The translations under genes and the position numbers were made by a program. Of a stretch of 64,000 nucleotides of DNA, positions 45,704 to 54,490 are shown in pieces (the first letter of the stretch is position 1; every line of letters begins with the position of its first letter). Below the pieces are notes generated by a model. That model did not search any database, was not told the origin of the DNA, and was given only the letters and a program-made list of their open reading frames with translations. This DNA is from Pseudofrankia sp. DC12 (GTDB lineage: Bacteria > Actinomycetota > Actinomycetes > Frankiales > Frankiaceae), in contig NZ_KQ031391.1 in NCBI RefSeq assembly GCF_000966285.1, positions 5,084,430-5,148,429 on the forward strand. The letters are read 5' to 3'.

Positions 45704-45733
45704 CTCATGACGGCTCATGACGCCTCATGACGG
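45704..45733. repeat. 10-bp direct repeat CTCATGACGG x3
   Basis: Three head-to-tail copies (the middle one ends in C) exactly one helical turn apart. It lies ~430 bases before the metal-type two-component operon, with no gene in between that I can support. Confidence 0.85.
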
Positions 45734-46021
45734 TGACGACCACGCTGACCGACAGGCCCGGAGGTGGGACCGAGGTGGCCCGCGTGGCGCTGCCGAGTGC
45801 GGATGGCCTCCGGTCGGGCGACGCGGCTGGCCGCGCGTGTACTTGCCCATGCCGGCCCACTCGCCGGGTGTCCGCTGCGGCTCGCTCAATGCCGTCGCAC
45901 CGGGTCGAAGCCGTCAGCACCGTGGAGATCTCGGGGGCGGGCGGCTTGGCCACCGCTGGGCGCTCGGCCCGCGGCTTCATTGAATCGTCACCCCGGGCTC
46001 GGCCGGGCGAAACACGACGCG

Positions 46022-46048
46022 ATCTTCGTCGAATCTTCGTCATTCGTC
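46022..46048 (+). promoter_or_regulatory. Candidate response-regulator operator (ATCTTCGTC repeats)
   Basis: ATCTTCGTC at 46022-46030 and 46033-46041, an 11-bp period, followed by a third partial copy TTCGTC at 46043. It lies about 110 bases before the first gene of the operon that encodes an OmpR-family regulator, and is a good candidate for its autoregulatory site. Confidence 0.5.
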
Positions 46049-46158
46049 GCGGGGGATGTTCGCACCGGCCGGGCAGCCTGGAGAACGGAGGCAGGGCAGA
46101 TGGCCCGGCTGGACGGCACCGGTTGCTGGGCCCGAGCCGAGGTGAAGGGAGCAGGACG

Positions 46159-46425
46159 ATGATGGGTTACGGCGGAGGGATGGGCTGGGGCGGCTGGCTC
46201 GGGATGGGCCTGCTCTGGCTGCTGCTGCTGGGGGTGATCCTGTTCCTGGTGGTGCGGCTGCTGCCCGGAGCAGGGCAGGGGGGCTCCCGCCAGGGTGTCT
46301 CTGGTGGTCCGGCGGCGGAGTCGCCGGAGGAGATCCTGGACCGGCGGTTCGCGCGGGGCGAGATCGACATCGAGACCTACCAGGCGCAGCGCGCGGCGCT
46401 GGCCGAGGTGAGGGGGAGGAAGTGA
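46159..46425 (+). CDS. SHOCT-domain small membrane protein
   Basis: 88 residues. A Gly/Met-rich start, one transmembrane helix (about 14-36) and a C-terminal SHOCT motif (E-I-L-D-R-R-F-A-R-G-E-I-D-x-E-T-Y). GGGAGCAGG lies just upstream; a second ATG follows the first immediately. First gene of a four-gene coupled operon with GTGA/ATGA overlaps throughout. Confidence 0.85.
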   Translation: MMGYGGGMGWGGWLGMGLLWLLLLGVILFLVVRLLPGAGQGGSRQGVSGGPAAESPEEILDRRFARGEIDIETYQAQRAALAEVRGRK

Positions 46426-47207
46426 CCGGGGCGCGGCGGGGCTGGCTGATCGTGGCCCTCGCCTTGGTGGTGCTGGCGCTGGTCGCCAGCGTGGCCGCGG
46501 TCGTCTCGGGGGTGGGCAGGACAACGACGGGCGCGGGCCGGCCGGGCCAGTACGTCACCGGCACCGGGGCCGGCGGCTACGGGCCGGGGATGATGGGCGG
46601 GCCCGGCGCGGGAGCCGGGGAGTACGGGCCCGGCATGATGGGCGGTTCGGGCCCGGGGTCGCTGGGGCCGGGCATGATGCTGGGCGCGGCCGGGTCCTGG
46701 CAGGGCGGGGGCCGGTCCGGGCTGGCCGGCGACGGCCAGGCGGTGACCAGCATGGCCGCGGCCAAGGCCCGGGCGCAGGCGTTCGCCGACCGGCTGGGGG
46801 GCGGGCGGCGGGCAGGCGAGGTGATGCAGTTCTCCAACGGCTACTACTCGGAGCTGCTGGCCTCCAGCGGGCAGGGCGCCACCGAGGTGCTGATCGACCC
46901 GGCGTCCGGGGCGGTGAGCATCGAGCACGGGCCGGCGCTGATGTGGAACACCGGCTACGGGATGCGGGCGGCCGGGGACGTGACGGCCCGGGTGAGCGCT
47001 GCCGAGGCGGTCAAGGACGCCCAGGCGTGGCTGGACGCCCAACACACCGGGCTGACCGCCGGTGAGGCGATGGCCTTCCCCGGCTACTACACGATGCACA
47101 CCCTGTCCGGCGGGAAGATCGTCGGGATGATGTCGGTCAACGCGGTCACCGGCGCGGCCTGGTACCACACCTGGCACGGCACCTTCATCGCCATGGTCGG
47201 CAAGTGA
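46422..47207 (+). CDS. Membrane-anchored Met-rich protein, possible copper-binding
   Basis: 261 residues. N-terminal membrane anchor (about 8-30), then a Gly-rich region with three G-P-G-M-M repeats, suited to soft-metal (Cu) binding, and a C-terminal domain with repeats of PepSY-like appearance (A-K-A-R-A-Q-A-F-A-D-R-L; A-A-E-A-V-K-D-A-Q-A-W-L) and several Met/His/Tyr residues. It probably faces outward. It overlaps both neighbours by four bases and would be a metal-binding accessory or sensor for the kinase. The metal is inferred from the motif only. Confidence 0.65.
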   Translation: MTGARRGWLIVALALVVLALVASVAAVVSGVGRTTTGAGRPGQYVTGTGAGGYGPGMMGGPGAGAGEYGPGMMGGSGPGSLGPGMMLGAAGSWQGGGRSGLAGDGQAVTSMAAAKARAQAFADRLGGGRRAGEVMQFSNGYYSELLASSGQGATEVLIDPASGAVSIEHGPALMWNTGYGMRAAGDVTARVSAAEAVKDAQAWLDAQHTGLTAGEAMAFPGYYTMHTLSGGKIVGMMSVNAVTGAAWYHTWHGTFIAMVGK

Positions 47208-47953
47208 ACGACGCGCGGACGTCGGGCAGCCTCGACGCCGGCATCCCCGGGCCGGCTCGCCCGGGGGTGCGGGCGCTGGTGGTGGACGACGAGCCGGCGT
47301 TGGTGCGGGCGGTGGCCGGCTACCTGGAGCGGGAAGGGTTCAGCGTGGTCTCCGCGGCGGACGGGGAGTCCGCGCTGCGGGCGGCCCGGGCGGACGTGCC
47401 CGACGTGGTGGTGCTGGACCTGATGCTGCCCGGCATCGACGGGATCGAGGTGTGCCGGGTGCTGCGCACCTTCACCGACGCCTACGTGATCATGCTCACC
47501 GCCCGGGCGGACGAGGTGGACAAGCTGGTCGGGCTGTCAGTGGGGGCGGATGACTACCTGACCAAGCCGTTCAGCCCGCGGGAGCTGGTGGCCCGGATCC
47601 GGGCCATGCTGCGCCGCCCCCGGGCCACTGCCGGGCAGGAGGAGCCGGAGGGGGTCCGCCGGTCCGGGGATCTGGCGATCGACCCGTCGGCCCGGGAGGT
47701 CCGCCGCGGGGATGAGGTCGTGGAGCTGACCCGGACCGAGTTCGATGTGCTGGCGGCGCTGGCGGCCCGGCCCCGGCAGGCGTTCACCCGCCGGCAGCTG
47801 ATCGACGCGGTCTGGGGCGGCGACTGGGTGGGCGATGAGCACCTGGTCGACATCCACGTCGGGCACGCCCGCCGCAAGCTCGGCGACGACCCGGCCGACC
47901 CCCGCTACATCCTGACCGTGCGCGGGATCGGCTACCGGATGGGCCCCGGATGA
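47204..47953 (+). CDS. OmpR-family response regulator (metal/envelope type)
   Basis: 249 residues. Receiver with D-D-E at 28-30, phospho-acceptor Asp72 in V-V-L-D-L-M-L-P-G and T-K-P-F. The C-terminal winged helix has the R-R-G-D-E-V-V-E-L-T-R-T-E-F-D-V-L-A-A-L pattern and the G-I-G-Y-R-M ending. GTGA overlap with the Met-rich gene and ATGA overlap with the kinase. Direct repeats at 46022 are a likely binding site. Confidence 0.9.
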   Translation: MNDARTSGSLDAGIPGPARPGVRALVVDDEPALVRAVAGYLEREGFSVVSAADGESALRAARADVPDVVVLDLMLPGIDGIEVCRVLRTFTDAYVIMLTARADEVDKLVGLSVGADDYLTKPFSPRELVARIRAMLRRPRATAGQEEPEGVRRSGDLAIDPSAREVRRGDEVVELTRTEFDVLAALAARPRQAFTRRQLIDAVWGGDWVGDEHLVDIHVGHARRKLGDDPADPRYILTVRGIGYRMGPG

Positions 47954-49281
47954 TCCGCCCGCCCGCTTCCGCCGGGATCCCCGCGGGGGACGGCGCGAGC
48001 GACCGCCCAGAGACCGGAGGGTCGCCGCCCGCATCGGCACCAGCCGGGCGGCGCGAGGTGCGGTGGGCAGGGCTCGGGCTGGGGGCGCGGCTGTTCACGG
48101 CGATGGCCCTGGTCGTTGCCGCAGGGGCGGGCACCCTGCTGGTGGTGGCGCTGCTGGTCGCACCAGCGGTGTTCCTGACCCACCTGCGCCGGGCCGGCAC
48201 CCCGGGCCTCACCCCGGCCGTGGAGACCCACGTCGAGCGGGCCTTCACCCAGGCCATGATGATCTCGTTGACCGCCGGGACCACCGCGGCGGTGCTGGCG
48301 GCCGGACTGGTGACCTGGCTGGTCGCCCGCCGGCTCGCCGCCCCGGTCACCACCCTGGCCGCCGCGACCACCCGACTGGCCGACGGCAACTACGACACCG
48401 ACCTGGCCGACCCCCGCCTCGGCCGGGAGTTCACCGCACTGACCACCGCGGTGAACCGGCTCGGCGACAAGCTCGCCGGTTCCGAGCGGACCCGGCGGCG
48501 GCTGCTGGCCGACCTCGGCCACGAGTTGCGCAGCCCGGTCGCCTCCCTGGAGGCCACCGTCGAGGCAATCACCGACGGGGTGCTGCCGGTGGACGCCACA
48601 ACCCTGGACACCCTGGCCGAGCATGCCTCCCGGCTACGCCGGCTGGTCACCGATCTGGAATCGGTCTCCCGCGCCGAGGAACGCCAACTCGCCCTGCACC
48701 CCCAGCCGGCCCGGCTGGCCGACCTCGTCCAGCGCGCGGCCACCGCCGTGCGCCCCCTCTACCAGGCCGGCGGCGTGGACCTGCAACTCCGTGCCGAGGA
48801 AGCGGGCCCGACGGCCACCGTGGACCACGACCGGATCGTCGAGGCACTGACGAACCTGCTCGACAACGCCCTGCGGCACACCCCCGCCGCGGGTGCCGTC
48901 ACGATCACCGTCGACCAGGCCCCGGGTGGAGCGCGCCGGCCGGCCGATCTCGCGGCCGGCCGGCCAGCGGCGGCGCGGATCCGCGTCGCCGATACCGGCG
49001 AGGGCTTCCCCTCCGAGCAGGCCGGCCAGCTGTTCGAACGCTTCTACCGCACCGACCCCGCCCGCAGCCCCAGCACCCCCACTCCCGCCGCCACGGCGGG
49101 CAGTGCACCGGGCCGGCACGGATCCGGGATCGGCCTGACCATCACCCGGGCCATCATCGAGGCGCACCACGGCAGCATCACCGCCCACTCCGACGGCCCC
49201 GGATGTGGTGCCACCTTCACCATCACGCTGCCAGCCACAACGCCACATGGACCCGCCCGAAGTGGAAGGGGTACGCGGTGA
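47950..49281 (+). CDS. Sensor histidine kinase (BaeS/CopS-like)
   Basis: 443 residues. Transmembrane helices at about 48-76 and 102-126 enclose only a short (~25 residue) outer loop, so sensing probably relies on the Met-rich partner or on membrane state. HAMP, then G-H-E-L-R-S-P with His191, an N-box N-L-L-D-N-A, D-T-G-E-G and G-S-G-I-G-L-T-I. Its 3' end runs 59 bases into a truncated kinase gene on the other strand. Confidence 0.88.
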   Translation: MIRPPASAGIPAGDGASDRPETGGSPPASAPAGRREVRWAGLGLGARLFTAMALVVAAGAGTLLVVALLVAPAVFLTHLRRAGTPGLTPAVETHVERAFTQAMMISLTAGTTAAVLAAGLVTWLVARRLAAPVTTLAAATTRLADGNYDTDLADPRLGREFTALTTAVNRLGDKLAGSERTRRRLLADLGHELRSPVASLEATVEAITDGVLPVDATTLDTLAEHASRLRRLVTDLESVSRAEERQLALHPQPARLADLVQRAATAVRPLYQAGGVDLQLRAEEAGPTATVDHDRIVEALTNLLDNALRHTPAAGAVTITVDQAPGGARRPADLAAGRPAAARIRVADTGEGFPSEQAGQLFERFYRTDPARSPSTPTPAATAGSAPGRHGSGIGLTITRAIIEAHHGSITAHSDGPGCGATFTITLPATTPHGPARSGRGTR

Positions 49282-49519
49282 CGCCACACGCGGCGACCCG
49301 CCGGGCGGCCTGCACCTCCCGCAGGAACCGGCCGCGAAAATCAGGGTCGCTGGCAGGCTCCAGCCGTATCACCTTGATCGCCACGGGCTGGCCGTCGGCC
49401 CGGTGACCGAGGTAGACACTGCCCATCCCGCCCACACCGAGGCGACCGAGCAGCGTGTACGGGCCTACCTCCGGCGGATCGCTCTCCTCGAGCGGCTCCA
49501 CCCCAGCGGTGCCCGCCAT
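49223..49519 (-). pseudogene. PknB-type Ser/Thr kinase, N-lobe fragment
   Basis: About 80 codons match the beginning of a bacterial Ser/Thr kinase: Y-T-L-L-G-R-L-G-V-G-G-M-G-S-V-Y (glycine loop) and V-A-I-K-V-I with the ATP-binding Lys. After R-F-L-R-E-V-Q-A-A-R-R-V-A the match stops and the frame runs antisense through the end of the histidine-kinase gene. The catalytic lobe is missing. The truncation point coincides with the end of the two-component operon, suggesting that the operon, or a deletion ending there, removed the rest. Confidence 0.7.
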
Positions 49520-49534
49520 GACGAGCCCCCCGTC

Positions 49535-50338
49535 TCACCGGAGCCGCGATGGTCCTTCACGTGTGAACGACCCTTGCCAGACCTCTAGGGAACCGTTGCC
49601 GAGTGCGGTGGTGTAGTTGAGGACACGGGCGTAGCCGTCGTCGAGGAGCATCGGCAGCGCCGGTCCGGTGGGCAGTCCAGTCGAGAACGTCTCGGTGATC
49701 CAGGACTGGGCCCAGGCCGTTTCGTTCTTCCACTCGGTGGTGGTGAAGCCGGCTTGCTCGATCGAGGCGTGTAGTGAGCCGGCAGTGACGACGAAGCTGT
49801 CGGTGCCATCAAGGGACCACGGCATCGGCCAGGGCAGGTCAACGTGACGCGGCTGGCAGGCCTCCCAGATAGCCAGGCGCGCGCCGGGGGCGAGGCAACG
49901 GGCGATGTCCGCGAACCAGGCGGTCTTGTCCTGGACGTTCATCTGAACGTGCATCGAGATCGCGGCCTGGAACAGCGAGTCGGGTTCGAACGTGCCGATA
50001 TTGCCCACCTGAAAGTGGACGAGGTCAGCCAGGCCGGCCTTGGCGCTCAGGTCGCGGGCGGCGTCGACGTAGGCCGGGGTGATGTCGATGCCGGTGACGT
50101 GGTGGCCGGTGCGGCGGGCGATCTGGCGCGCGGGTCCGCCGAATCCCGAGCCGATGTCCAGTACACGGTCGCCCTCGGCGAGCGCGAGGACACCGATGAG
50201 CAGGTCGACCGCGCCGGCTCCGCCGATGTGGAACTGGTCGAGATTGTCCAGCGCACCCTCGGCTGACACGTCCAGGTCTGGATGTTCGCTGAGAAGCCGG
50301 TCGATCGTCTGGTCGACCCTCGATTCTCCGTAAGTCAT
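49535..50338 (-). CDS. SAM-dependent methyltransferase
   Basis: 267 residues, class I methyltransferase fold: L-D-I-G-S-G-F-G-G-P-A-R (SAM motif I), G-I-D-I-T-P (motif II) and an acidic Q-V-G-N-I-G-T stretch. It is close to small-molecule/sterol or tocopherol-type methyltransferases; the substrate is unknown. Divergent from an HxlR regulator with palindromes between the two, so probably regulated by it. Confidence 0.82.
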   Translation of the reverse strand: MTYGESRVDQTIDRLLSEHPDLDVSAEGALDNLDQFHIGGAGAVDLLIGVLALAEGDRVLDIGSGFGGPARQIARRTGHHVTGIDITPAYVDAARDLSAKAGLADLVHFQVGNIGTFEPDSLFQAAISMHVQMNVQDKTAWFADIARCLAPGARLAIWEACQPRHVDLPWPMPWSLDGTDSFVVTAGSLHASIEQAGFTTTEWKNETAWAQSWITETFSTGLPTGPALPMLLDDGYARVLNYTTALGNGSLEVWQGSFTREGPSRLR

Positions 50339-50472
50339 CGCACGAGAGCCCTCTCGTCACTTGTGGTTGCCACCAGTTCGACCAGCCGCGAATGATCACG
50401 AACGCGCCATGGGCGAGGTGACCGGGGAGAGCGGCTCCGAAGCGGCGTGAGCACGGCTGACACTATGCCGAA

Positions 50473-50514
50473 GTGGTTGAGTTTTTCAACTATCTAGCAC
50501 AGGAGCTAAACCAC
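50473..50514. promoter_or_regulatory. Nested inverted repeats in the methyltransferase/HxlR divergent promoter
   Basis: GTTGA-GTTTT-TCAAC (50476-50490), TAGC-N6-GCTA (50495-50508) and an outer pair GTGGTT (50473) / AACCAC (50509). The stretch is AT-rich, lies 20-60 bases before the hxlR-like gene and is a likely regulator binding region. Confidence 0.5.
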
Positions 50515-50534
50515 CCTTGCGCTAGGCTTGCCTC

Positions 50535-51221
50535 GTGCGGACCTATGGCCAGTACTGCTCGATAGCCCGCGCCCTCGACATCTTGGGGGATCGGTGGACG
50601 CTCCTGATCGTCCGCGAGCTGCTGCTGCAGGGCCGATGCCGGTTCACCGACCTGAAGAACGGGCTTCCCGGCATCGCGACCAACCTGCTCTCGACCCGCC
50701 TGAAGGAGCTCGAGGACGCCGGGCTCATCGGCCGCGAGGACGCGCCGCCGCCCGTCGCTACCGTCCTGTACACCCTGGCCGCGGACGGTCTGGCGCTGGA
50801 ACCGGTGTTGAAGGCGCTCGGGCTCTGGGGACTGCGGTACATGACCGTCGAACGGCCCGCTGACGCGTTCCAAGCACGCTGGCTCGCCTATGCCGCCTCC
50901 TGGTTCACAACGGATACCGACCCCGACGCCCCGCCGGGGGTCATCCAGCTCCTCGCAGCAGACGAGCGGGCCGTGATCGAGGTCGGCGGAGGGCAGGTCC
51001 ACAGCCGCATTGGCCGCGCCGTCGACCCCGACCTGGTACTGGACGGCCCGCCCCGCGCCATCCTGGGGCTGCTCACGGGCGTGATCGACATCGACCTGGC
51101 CACCCGGATCGGGTTGACCGTCCGCGGCCGCCGCGACCTGCTCGCCCGCCTCCGTCCCGTCACCGACGACGATCGAGCGTCGCAGCCTGGCCGTTGCGCA
51201 GGCTCGCACGTGTGCGACTAG
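50535..51221 (+). CDS. HxlR-family regulator with C-terminal ligand-binding (SCP2-like) domain
   Basis: 228 residues. The first ~100 form an HxlR winged helix: C-S-I-A-R-A-L-D-I-L-G-D-R-W-T-L-L-I-V-R-E-L, F-T-D-L-K, T-N-L-L-S-T-R-L-K-E-L. The C-terminal ~120 residues look like an SCP2-type sterol-carrier fold, found fused to some actinobacterial HxlR proteins, so a lipid ligand is possible. GTG start without a strong ribosome binding site. Confidence 0.8.
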   Translation: MRTYGQYCSIARALDILGDRWTLLIVRELLLQGRCRFTDLKNGLPGIATNLLSTRLKELEDAGLIGREDAPPPVATVLYTLAADGLALEPVLKALGLWGLRYMTVERPADAFQARWLAYAASWFTTDTDPDAPPGVIQLLAADERAVIEVGGGQVHSRIGRAVDPDLVLDGPPRAILGLLTGVIDIDLATRIGLTVRGRRDLLARLRPVTDDDRASQPGRCAGSHVCD

Positions 51222-51290
51222 GCCATGTGGCAGAAGCCGGGCGAGGTAACGGGCTTCTAACGTCGCCGTCACGATGTCAATCAGCGGGGG

Positions 51291-51542
51291 GTGACAGTGA
51301 GCGACGGAACGACAGCCGTGGTGCTGCTACATGGTGAGTGCGAGGACGGCTCCGTGTGGGCGGCTGTCACAAGGCTGCTGCGTGAGGCCGGCGTCGACGT
51401 GACAGCTCCCGCGCTGCGAGGCTCATGGAGCGCCGGATGGTTGCGCGGGATGGCCCCGTCAGGGTTCGCCGAGTCCGGCGCGGCGGGCTTTCAGAATTGC
51501 TGCTGCGCGGTCGGGGGCGTGAAGCTTGGTGAGGATGTTTGA
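51291..51542 (+). pseudogene. Alpha/beta hydrolase, N-terminal fragment
   Basis: About 45 codons match the first strand and oxyanion region of an alpha/beta hydrolase (T-A-V-V-L-L-H-G, then V-W-A-A-V-T-R-L-L-R-E-A-G and T-A-P-A-L-R-G). The resemblance ends at about 51425. The frame then runs antisense into the end of the response regulator gene. No nucleophile elbow is present. Confidence 0.6.
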
Positions 51543-52115
51543 GACATTGTTGGCGACGGTTTTCGGGGTGAGTCCGAGCTGGCGGGCGATGCGGCTGTTT
51601 GGCCAGCCGTTGGCAAGCAGGCCGAGGATCTCACGTTCTCGTTCGGTGAGTTCGGGGAACGGGCCGGTTGTGGGGAGGGGGTCGGTGAAGGTGCGTAGAA
51701 TGCGGCGGGCGACGTCGGGTCCGAACACCGCGTCGCCGCGGGCTACTGCTCCGATGGTGCGTATGACGTCTTCTTGCTGGGCGCCTTTGAGTAGGTAGCC
51801 GCGGGCGCCGGCGCGCAGGGCGGCGAAGACGAATTCGTCCTCGCCGTACATCGTGAGCATGACGACCGCGACCGTCGGCTGGGTGGCGAGGATGCGCCGG
51901 GTCGCTTCGATGCCGCTGATCCCGGGCATCTCGATGTCCATGAGGACGACATCGGGGTGTTCGGAGCGGGTGAGGCTGATCGCCTGTTCGCCGGACGTCG
52001 CCTCGCCGACCACGGTCAGGCCCTCGACGGAGTCGATCAGCGCCGACAGGCCGTCGAGCACGAGGCGGTGGTCGTCGACGATGAGCACCCCGATGGTGGA
52101 CGCGGGTTGGGTCAT
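51459..52115 (-). CDS. NarL/FixJ-family response regulator
   Basis: 218 residues. Receiver with D-D-H, phospho-acceptor Asp60 in V-V-L-M-D-I-E-M-P-G, and Lys in Y-L-L-K-G. The C-terminal LuxR-type helix-turn-helix has L-T-E-R-E-R-E-I-L-G-L-L-A-N-G and P-K-T-V-A-N-N-V-S-N-I-L. I start it at the ATG at 52115, which overlaps the kinase stop (ATGA); the longer upstream frame is inside the kinase gene. Confidence 0.9.
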   Translation of the reverse strand: MTQPASTIGVLIVDDHRLVLDGLSALIDSVEGLTVVGEATSGEQAISLTRSEHPDVVLMDIEMPGISGIEATRRILATQPTVAVVMLTMYGEDEFVFAALRAGARGYLLKGAQQEDVIRTIGAVARGDAVFGPDVARRILRTFTDPLPTTGPFPELTEREREILGLLANGWPNSRIARQLGLTPKTVANNVSNILTKLHAPDRAAAILKARRAGLGEP

Positions 52116-54268
52116 GACTGGTTTCCGGTGAGGGTCTCGGGGATCTGGCCGTGCGCTGGCGGGGGCGACCCACGGTCGTGCTCCGGGGTGGTCTCGGCAG
52201 CTGGCCGGGGGACCGTGCTTCCGGCGAGGGAGAGGGGGAGGTCCGCCTGGACCCGTCCGCCGGTGGGGGTCGGTCCGGCGGTCCAGCTGCCACCGAGCGC
52301 GGTGGCCCGTTCCCGCATCGAGGTCAGGCCGACCCCTGGAGACCACGCTCCGCCGTTTGCCCCGTTTGCCCCGTTGTCGTCGTTGGGCGTTCCGTTGTCC
52401 CGGATATCGATGTGGAGGTGGTCGGTGCAGGTGATCGATACCTCGCAGGCGGAGGCGCGGGCATGTCGGGTGACGTTCGTGACGGCTTCCGTGACGATCC
52501 GGTAGGCGGCTATCTCCACCGCCGCCGGCAGCGGCGGCAGCGCTTCGGGCGCCGTCAGGGTGACGGGTACCGCGGTGTGCCGAAGCTGCTCGTGCAATGC
52601 GGGTAGCAGGCCGAGCTCGTCGAGGACAGGTGGCCGTAGGGCGTAGACCAGGCGGCGCAGGTCGGCGAGTGCCGAGGTGAGGTCCTGGCGGACCGAGACG
52701 AGTAGGTTCCCGGCCCGCGTCGCGTCCCGTTCCGCGAGATTGCGGGCGGCGTCGACCTTGGTCGCAGCGGCGGTCAGCGTCGGTCCGAGGCCGTCGTGCA
52801 GGTCGTGGCGCAGCCGGCGGCGTTCCTCCTCAGCCGCGCTGACGATCCGCTCCCGGGAGCGGATCAGTGCCTCGGTGAGCTGCACGTTGCTGGCCGCCAC
52901 CGCGGTCTGTCGGGCGATGTCGGCGAGCAGGCGGTTCTCCCGAGGCGCCAGTGTGTTCTGCCCGGCTCGTAGGCTGACGACGAGGGCGCCGATGTCCTGT
53001 CCCTGGTGCACCAGGGGGAAGCGGGCCGAGGCGCCGGTCCGGGGGGCTCCGTGGGTGATGGAGCGGATGGCACCGTCGTCGGCGCGTAGCTCGACCGCCG
53101 CGGACGGCAGCCGCAGGGCTCCGGCGAGGGCCTCGAGCAGGCCTGGCAGCAGGGTCTGGACGCTGCCGGCGGTTTCCAGTCGGGCTGCTACGCGGGTGGC
53201 CACGGTGTACGGCTCGTCGCGTTCGCCGTAGAGGAACCGGTTGACCAGGCGCTGTAGCCGCTCGCGTGCGGGGGCGAGGCTGAACGCGGCGCCGAGTGCG
53301 GCGAGCACGGTGGATGTCCCGCCCACCTGCTGGCCGAGGGCGGCGAGCACCGCGACGCCCGCCGCGTACACCAGGGCAACGAACGAGGTGAGCAGGGTGT
53401 AGACGAGCGTGCGGTTGAGTACCACCTCGATGCCGTACACGCGGTTCGCGAGTACCACTGCCACAACGACGGCGAGCTCGACGACCGTGCCGACGCTGCT
53501 GATCAGCTGCCCACCGGGCAACGCGACCACGAACGGCGTCACCAGGATCGCGACGACGTTGACCACGGCCAGCCAGCGCAGTACCCGGCGCAGCTCGCCG
53601 GCCGCCCGCAGCCACCGGGCCACCATCACCACCGCCGCGAGCAGCATCCCCGAGGAGAACAGTGCGGCCTGCACCCAGCCAGGGATCGCGTCAATGCCGA
53701 TCGGGTTCGTGATGCCCATGTAGGCCGCTGGTTCCTGGGTGGGTCTGGCCGGCACCAGCGGCGTGCACAGCCAGCCCGCGGCGCAAAGCCCGACGCTGGC
53801 CCCCGCTGCCCGCCCGGTCCAGCCGCGGGGGAACCGCCCGTGCGGGAACGTCGCCCACGTGACCGCCAGCACCAGCGGCTCCAGCGCCTCACCGGTGCCA
53901 CCGGCGATCAGCGCCGGCCCGGTTCCCTCCAGGTCATGCCCGCCGAACACGGTGAACGCCGCCCAGCCACCGAACGCAGCAGCCAGACCGTGAGCGGCCG
54001 CGGCGGCCAGCGCCAGCCAACCGAACAACACCTCCGGCCGACGCGTGGCCAGCAGCCAACCCGCCGCCGCATACGGGACCGCGAGAAGGATCTGGGTCCA
54101 GCCCGCCAGGCTCGCGGAGTCCCCGGACGGCGTGACAGCCCCGTGCCGGTTCGCGACAGCCAGCACCGCCCCAGCGAGGGCCAACACGAGCGCGAGCACA
54201 GCGAGGACGTCAGCGGCCCGCTGACGCGCCCGCCGCGTCTGCGGCAAGGCTTGTGCGAACCCGTCCAC
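52112..54268 (-). CDS. NarL-partner sensor kinase with multi-helix membrane domain
   Basis: About 718 residues from the GTG at 54268, which has GGGAGGAG upstream; the frame extends 51 codons further. An N-terminal half with about ten hydrophobic helices is followed by a GAF-like region (~340-470), a HisKA_3 box R-R-R-L-R-H-D-L-H-D-G-L-G (His488) and an ATPase domain with D-N-G-T. N-box-like A-V-T-N-V. A small Asn/Gly-rich insertion (G-A-N-G-A-N-G-G) lies in the ATP lid. The signal is unknown; the divergent lipoprotein gene may be its target. Confidence 0.85.
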   Translation of the reverse strand: MDGFAQALPQTRRARQRAADVLAVLALVLALAGAVLAVANRHGAVTPSGDSASLAGWTQILLAVPYAAAGWLLATRRPEVLFGWLALAAAAAHGLAAAFGGWAAFTVFGGHDLEGTGPALIAGGTGEALEPLVLAVTWATFPHGRFPRGWTGRAAGASVGLCAAGWLCTPLVPARPTQEPAAYMGITNPIGIDAIPGWVQAALFSSGMLLAAVVMVARWLRAAGELRRVLRWLAVVNVVAILVTPFVVALPGGQLISSVGTVVELAVVVAVVLANRVYGIEVVLNRTLVYTLLTSFVALVYAAGVAVLAALGQQVGGTSTVLAALGAAFSLAPARERLQRLVNRFLYGERDEPYTVATRVAARLETAGSVQTLLPGLLEALAGALRLPSAAVELRADDGAIRSITHGAPRTGASARFPLVHQGQDIGALVVSLRAGQNTLAPRENRLLADIARQTAVAASNVQLTEALIRSRERIVSAAEEERRRLRHDLHDGLGPTLTAAATKVDAARNLAERDATRAGNLLVSVRQDLTSALADLRRLVYALRPPVLDELGLLPALHEQLRHTAVPVTLTAPEALPPLPAAVEIAAYRIVTEAVTNVTRHARASACEVSITCTDHLHIDIRDNGTPNDDNGANGANGGAWSPGVGLTSMRERATALGGSWTAGPTPTGGRVQADLPLSLAGSTVPRPAAETTPEHDRGSPPPAHGQIPETLTGNQS

Positions 54269-54490
54269 GCCAGCTCCTCCCACCCAGGTCCCGCGGCCGG
54301 CTGGCATCGCCTGATCGCGGCCCGCCGGAGTCCAGTGTGAGGGACCGCTGATCCCGTCCGTATCGGGAATCTCTCCCGACCAGATCGGGAACGCGCACCC
54401 GTGCCGACGGGACGTAACCACCCGAATGATCGCGCTACCACCCGACGGTCAGCCAGCCCGGCCAGGCCAGGGCACGATCAGGAGGAACCG

